Origin: Nonomuraea terrae
GTDB taxonomy: Bacteria; Actinomycetota; Actinomycetes; Streptosporangiales; Streptosporangiaceae
Reading direction: 5' to 3'
NCBI RefSeq assembly: GCF_004348995.1
Contig: NZ_SMKQ01000006.1
Location: 1-64,000 of the forward strand
Length of the DNA stretch: 64,000 bases
The notes below the pieces were generated by a model. It saw only the letters and a list, made by a program, of their open reading frames with translations, searched no databases and was not told where the DNA came from. Every line of letters starts with the position of its first letter. The stretch's first letter is position 1. The translations under genes and the position numbers were made by a program. Positions 61,186 through 64,000 of this stretch are shown one piece after another.

Positions 61186-61494
61186 CTAGGCGAGGGCGGG
61201 CAGGACGTAGACCTCGGCGCCCGGGGGAAGGGCGCAGTCGAGGCCGCCGACGCCGCGGGTGTTCTCGCCGCACACGATCATGCTGATGTGGCGGCGGATG
61301 CGGCCGTACTCGTCGCGCAGCCGCTCCTCCAGCAGAGGGTGCGTACGGCGGAGCGTGTCGAGGGCCGAGCCCAGGGTGGGCGGGGAGTCGCGGTCGGCGC
61401 TCACGGCGAAGACCTTGACCTCGGTGTGCCCGCTCACCCACCGCCGCAGCACGCTCGGCAGCACGAAGACCACCATCGTGACCGGTCCCGTCAT
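61186..61494 (-). CDS. MoaD/ThiS-like ubiquitin-fold protein without diglycine tail
   Basis: 102 residues from ATG 61494, with GGAGG 6 bases upstream. Beta-grasp pattern: VTMVVFVLPSVLRRWVSG, LGSALDTLRRTHPLLEERLR, RIRRHISMIVCGENTRGVGG, GAEVYVLPALA. It ends in PALA, not GG, so it cannot be adenylated and act as a sulfur carrier in the usual way. It lies 384 bases downstream of the BNR propeller gene on the same strand; I believe this pairing recurs in actinobacteria. Confidence 0.85.
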   Translation of the reverse strand: MTGPVTMVVFVLPSVLRRWVSGHTEVKVFAVSADRDSPPTLGSALDTLRRTHPLLEERLRDEYGRIRRHISMIVCGENTRGVGGLDCALPPGAEVYVLPALA

Positions 61495-61878
61495 CGAACA
61501 CCTCCGTGGAACCCCGGCCCTCGACAGGCCAGGAAGGAATCGGACACCTGCGGAGCAGCACGGCCAACGCTGACGCCGCCCGAGCCCATCACCGACAGTG
61601 CCGCCGAACGCGCGAGCCGCACACCGGCCCACATCGTCGCTGCGGTCTGGCACACCAGCCCCAACCGCGGGCCCAGCTGGGTACATCGGCCGGCGCGGTC
61701 GGACCAGCCGGGAACACCGGCCCTCGGCGTGGCACACCGGCCTTCGCCGTCGGATCCGGACCGGCAGCCGTACGGAAGAGAGCCCGGCCCACAGGCATTC
61801 CTCTGCCCCGGAGGAGGAGCCCTGTGGGCGGGGCGGAGGGTGGCGTGGGACGGACTCCCCCGAGGAGGAAGGCAACGG
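61495..61878. other. Gap with degenerate ACACCGGCC repeats
   Basis: 384 bases between the BNR gene and the MoaD-like gene. ACACCGGCC or a near copy occurs at about 61620, 61707 and 61735 with irregular spacing. The minus frame stays open but has poor protein character. No gene is supported. Confidence 0.45.
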
Positions 61879-62959
61879 CTAGAGGACCGCCGCGCGGACC
61901 GTGAGGACGTCGGGCAGGTGGCGGGCGACCTGGGACCAGGTGTCGCCGTCGTCGCGCGAGCAGTAGACCTCGCCGTCGCGCGTGCCGAAGAACACCCCCG
62001 CCTCCGAGGCGGTCATCGCGTCGCGCAGCACCGTCGCGTAGACCGGCTCATCGGGCAGGCCCTTGGCGAGCGGCTGCCAGGTCTCGCCCTCGTCGTCGCT
62101 GCGGTACACGCGGTAGCGGTGGCCCACCGGCGTGCGGTCCATGTCGGCGTGGAGCGGCAGCACGTAGACGGTGCCGGGCCGCGACGGGTGGACGACGATC
62201 GGGAAGCCGAAGTCGGACGGCAGGCTCGCGCCGACGTCCTTCCAGGTGCCGCCGAAGTCGTCGCTGCGGTAGACGCCGAAGTGGTGCTGCAGGTAGAGAC
62301 GGTCGGGCCGGGACGGGTGCAGGCACACCTTGTGCACGCACTGCCCGAACTCGGGGTACTGCTGCCCCTCCGGCATGAACGGGGCCCGGATGTTCTGGTT
62401 GGCCGCCTCCCACGACACGCCGCCGTCGAAGGAGCGGTAGAAGCCCGCGGCCGAGACCGCGATGCCGATGCTGCGCGGGTCGGTGGGGTGGGGGACGATC
62501 GTGTGCAGGCACAGGCCGCCGCCGCCCGGCTCCCACCGCTCGCGGTGCGGGTGCTCCCACAGGCCCTCGACGAGCTCGTAGGTGACGCCGCGGTCCTCGG
62601 AGCGGAACAGGGCGGCCGGCTCGACGCCCGCCCACACCACGTCGGGCTCCGACGGCGAGGGCGTGATCTGCCAGACCCGCGTGAGCGTCGTCTCGGTCTT
62701 CTCGGGGAAGGCGATCGGCGGGCGCTCCGCCTCCTGCCAGGTCTGGCCGAGGTCGTCCGAATACATGACCGACGGACCGAAGTGGCCGTATTCGATGCCG
62801 GCCAGGAGCCGGGGGGGTGGCGCCGCGGGTGTCGATCGCCACCGAGGGCACCGCGACCGTGGAGAACTGGATCGGCTGGACCTCGAAGGGACCGCCGCCC
62901 GTCGAGCGGGCCAGGAACAGGCCCTTTCTGGTGCCGATCGCGAGCACTGCGTCACTCAT
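61879..62959 (-). pseudogene. BNR/sialidase-like beta-propeller, frameshifted
   Basis: Starts at ATG 62959 (MSDAVLAIGTRKGLFLARST) with GGGAGCG upstream. After VAIDTRGATP the protein continues in another frame, PRLLAGIEYGHFGPSVMYSD. The switch falls in a run of seven G (62811-62817); six would restore one 360-residue frame. Asp-boxes SDDLGQTW, SEDRGVTY, SFDGGVSW, SDDFGGTW, SDDEGETW and SRDDGDTW give six propeller blades. The rest is intact, so the change is recent, a sequencing error, or slippage-controlled. Probable exo-sialidase-like or scaffold propeller; catalytic residues not identified. Confidence 0.82.
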
Positions 62960-63108
62960 AGCACGCTCCCATGTTCGGTTGCGGCCATCGTGCCACGCGC
63001 CACCGACAGTAACCGAGGACTGGGCGATTCCGCACCGCCCGGAGAACGAGGCGGCATGACCTGTGAGGTAATCGCGGCCCTTCCCCGCGGGCCGATAGCG
63101 TGCCTGGC

Positions 63109-63900
63109 ATGAGTGCTGTCGCCGTGGAAGAGGAGTCGTTCGGTGCGTTGCTGCGGTCGTGGCGGCAACGGCGGCGGGTGAGCCAGCTGGACCTGGGCAT
63201 CGAGGCGGGCGTGTCGGCCCGCCACATCAGTTTCCTGGAGACCGGCCGCGCCCGGCCGAGCCGCGAGATGGTGGTGAAGCTGGCCGAGGAGCTGGAGGTG
63301 CCGCTGCGGCACCGCAACAGGCTGCTGGTGGCCGCCGGGTTCGCCCCCGTCTATCCCGAACACGAGGTACGCGAGATGCGCGTCGTCCGCGAGGCGCTCG
63401 ACAAGATCCTGGCCGGGCACGAGCCCTACCCGGCGCTCGTGGTGGACGCGGCGTGGAACCTGGTGGCGGCCAACGGTGCGGCGGCCATGTTCATGGAGGG
63501 CGTGCCGGCCGAGCTGCTGGAGGAGCCGGTCAACGTGATGCGCCTGTCGCTGCACCCGGAGGCGATGGGCGGAAGGTTGCTCAACCTGGCCGAGGTGCGC
63601 GCCCACCTGCTGCCCCAGCTGCGCCGCCAGGCCGAGGTGTCGGGCGACGGGCGGCTGGCCGAGCTGCACGACGAGCTGGCCTCGTACACCTACCCCGGGG
63701 TGGACCTGAACGTGGCGCACGTGCCCGGCCCCGGCGACATCCTGGTGCCGCTGCGGATCGCGGCCGGCGACCGGGTGCTGTCCATGTTCACGACGATCGC
63801 GACGTTCGGCGTTCCGGTGGACGTGACCGTCTCCGAGCTGGCGATCGAGACCTTCTGGCCGAACGACGAGGAGACCGCCCAGGCGTTCCGCAGGAGCTAG
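63109..63900 (+). CDS. XRE-family regulator with MmyB-like ligand domain
   Basis: 263 residues from ATG 63109; GTG 63100 is in frame. HTH at about 12-65: LLRSWRQRRRVSQLDLGIEA then GVSARHISFLETGRARPSRE. The C-terminal PAS-like MmyB ligand domain covers about 95-260 (YPALVVDAAWNLVAANGAAA, RLSLHPEAMGGRLLNLAEVR, MFTTIATFGVPVDVTVSELA). TAGCGT ends 7 bases before the ATG and no ribosome binding site exists, so it is probably leaderless. It is divergent from the BNR gene. It may regulate a neighbouring short-chain dehydrogenase or itself. Confidence 0.92.
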   Translation: MSAVAVEEESFGALLRSWRQRRRVSQLDLGIEAGVSARHISFLETGRARPSREMVVKLAEELEVPLRHRNRLLVAAGFAPVYPEHEVREMRVVREALDKILAGHEPYPALVVDAAWNLVAANGAAAMFMEGVPAELLEEPVNVMRLSLHPEAMGGRLLNLAEVRAHLLPQLRRQAEVSGDGRLAELHDELASYTYPGVDLNVAHVPGPGDILVPLRIAAGDRVLSMFTTIATFGVPVDVTVSELAIETFWPNDEETAQAFRRS

Positions 63901-63926
63901 CGGCGACCTCCTCGTGCGAAGGCGGG

Positions 63927-64000
63927 CTACACGGCGCGCTCGTCAGGGACGACGTCGCGGTGGATGCGCGACAGCGGCACGCCGTCCGACTGCAGCCGGC
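63927..64000 (-). CDS. C-terminal end of a gene continuing beyond the window
   Basis: Minus strand, open from the right edge to TAG at 63929-63927: RLQSDGVPLSRIHRDVVPDE then RAV-stop. At 24 codons the family cannot be named. It is convergent with the XRE gene with a 26-base gap. Confidence 0.5.
   Translation of the reverse strand, partial: RLQSDGVPLSRIHRDVVPDERAV

Noticed and set aside
61495..61878. N-terminal extension of the MoaD-like protein to 61875
   Set aside because: Extension is Arg/Pro-rich without beta-grasp character; GGAGG precedes the ATG at 61494.

Overview
High-GC actinobacterial chromosome, most like the Streptosporangiaceae (for example Nonomuraea). This is inferred from strong codon bias, frequent GTG starts, GTGA/ATGA start-stop overlaps, several apparently leaderless genes, and the family content (ECF42 sigma factor, mycothiol-synthase-like GNAT, FAD-dependent thymidylate synthase, fused TrpE-TrpG). 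No taxonomic marker gene is present, so the genus is a guess.

Layout. 1-10.9 kb is an accessory zone: a giant secreted RHS/YD-repeat protein that runs off the left edge, a decayed IS5-family transposase, a secreted trypsin-like protein with a doubtful catalytic serine, a frameshifted remnant, and a plasmid-type partition remnant (ParB, a small ParB/Srx-like protein, two 24-bp direct repeats and a ParA lacking its N-terminal half). 10.9-16.4 kb holds a truncated riboflavin synthase and a VOC / FMN-split-barrel / ferredoxin / ferredoxin-reductase operon divergent from a CGNR zinc-finger protein. 16.4-18.5 kb has an anti-sigma kinase and a TetR/GNAT divergon. 18.5-23.3 kb is a tight four-gene operon with an SF1 helicase, a Cas4/Dna2-like Fe-S nuclease and two unrecognised proteins: this is the best candidate for an undescribed system.

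24-28 kb is a stress/iron/respiration block (ferritin-like protein, hemerythrin, DUF2243, CtaG) with two back-to-back GGGTAG-type promoters. 28-39 kb carries a PAS-SpoIIE phosphatase, a deletion scar joining a dehalogenase and a TetR gene, a tRNA 3'-end-like remnant, an SPFH protein, a secreted hydrolase, HtpX, a YCII/ECF42 pair and membrane proteins. 39-46 kb holds an aminoglycoside-phosphotransferase-like kinase with an acyl-CoA dehydrogenase and DUF6285, a hydrolase pseudogene, and a DUF3311/sodium-solute symporter pair. 46-56.7 kb has an SDR, a WYL regulator, a CocE hydrolase, a large subtilase and a P450-TetR-glycosyltransferase operon with a perfect operator at the P450 start. 56.7-64 kb is mostly housekeeping: a trp leader peptide and attenuator before trpEG, an amidohydrolase, thyX, then a MoaD-like protein beside a frameshifted BNR propeller and an XRE regulator.

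A recurring theme is gene damage: at least seven pseudogenes or truncations, two of them simple internal deletions. All functions are assigned by reading motifs; no database search was run.
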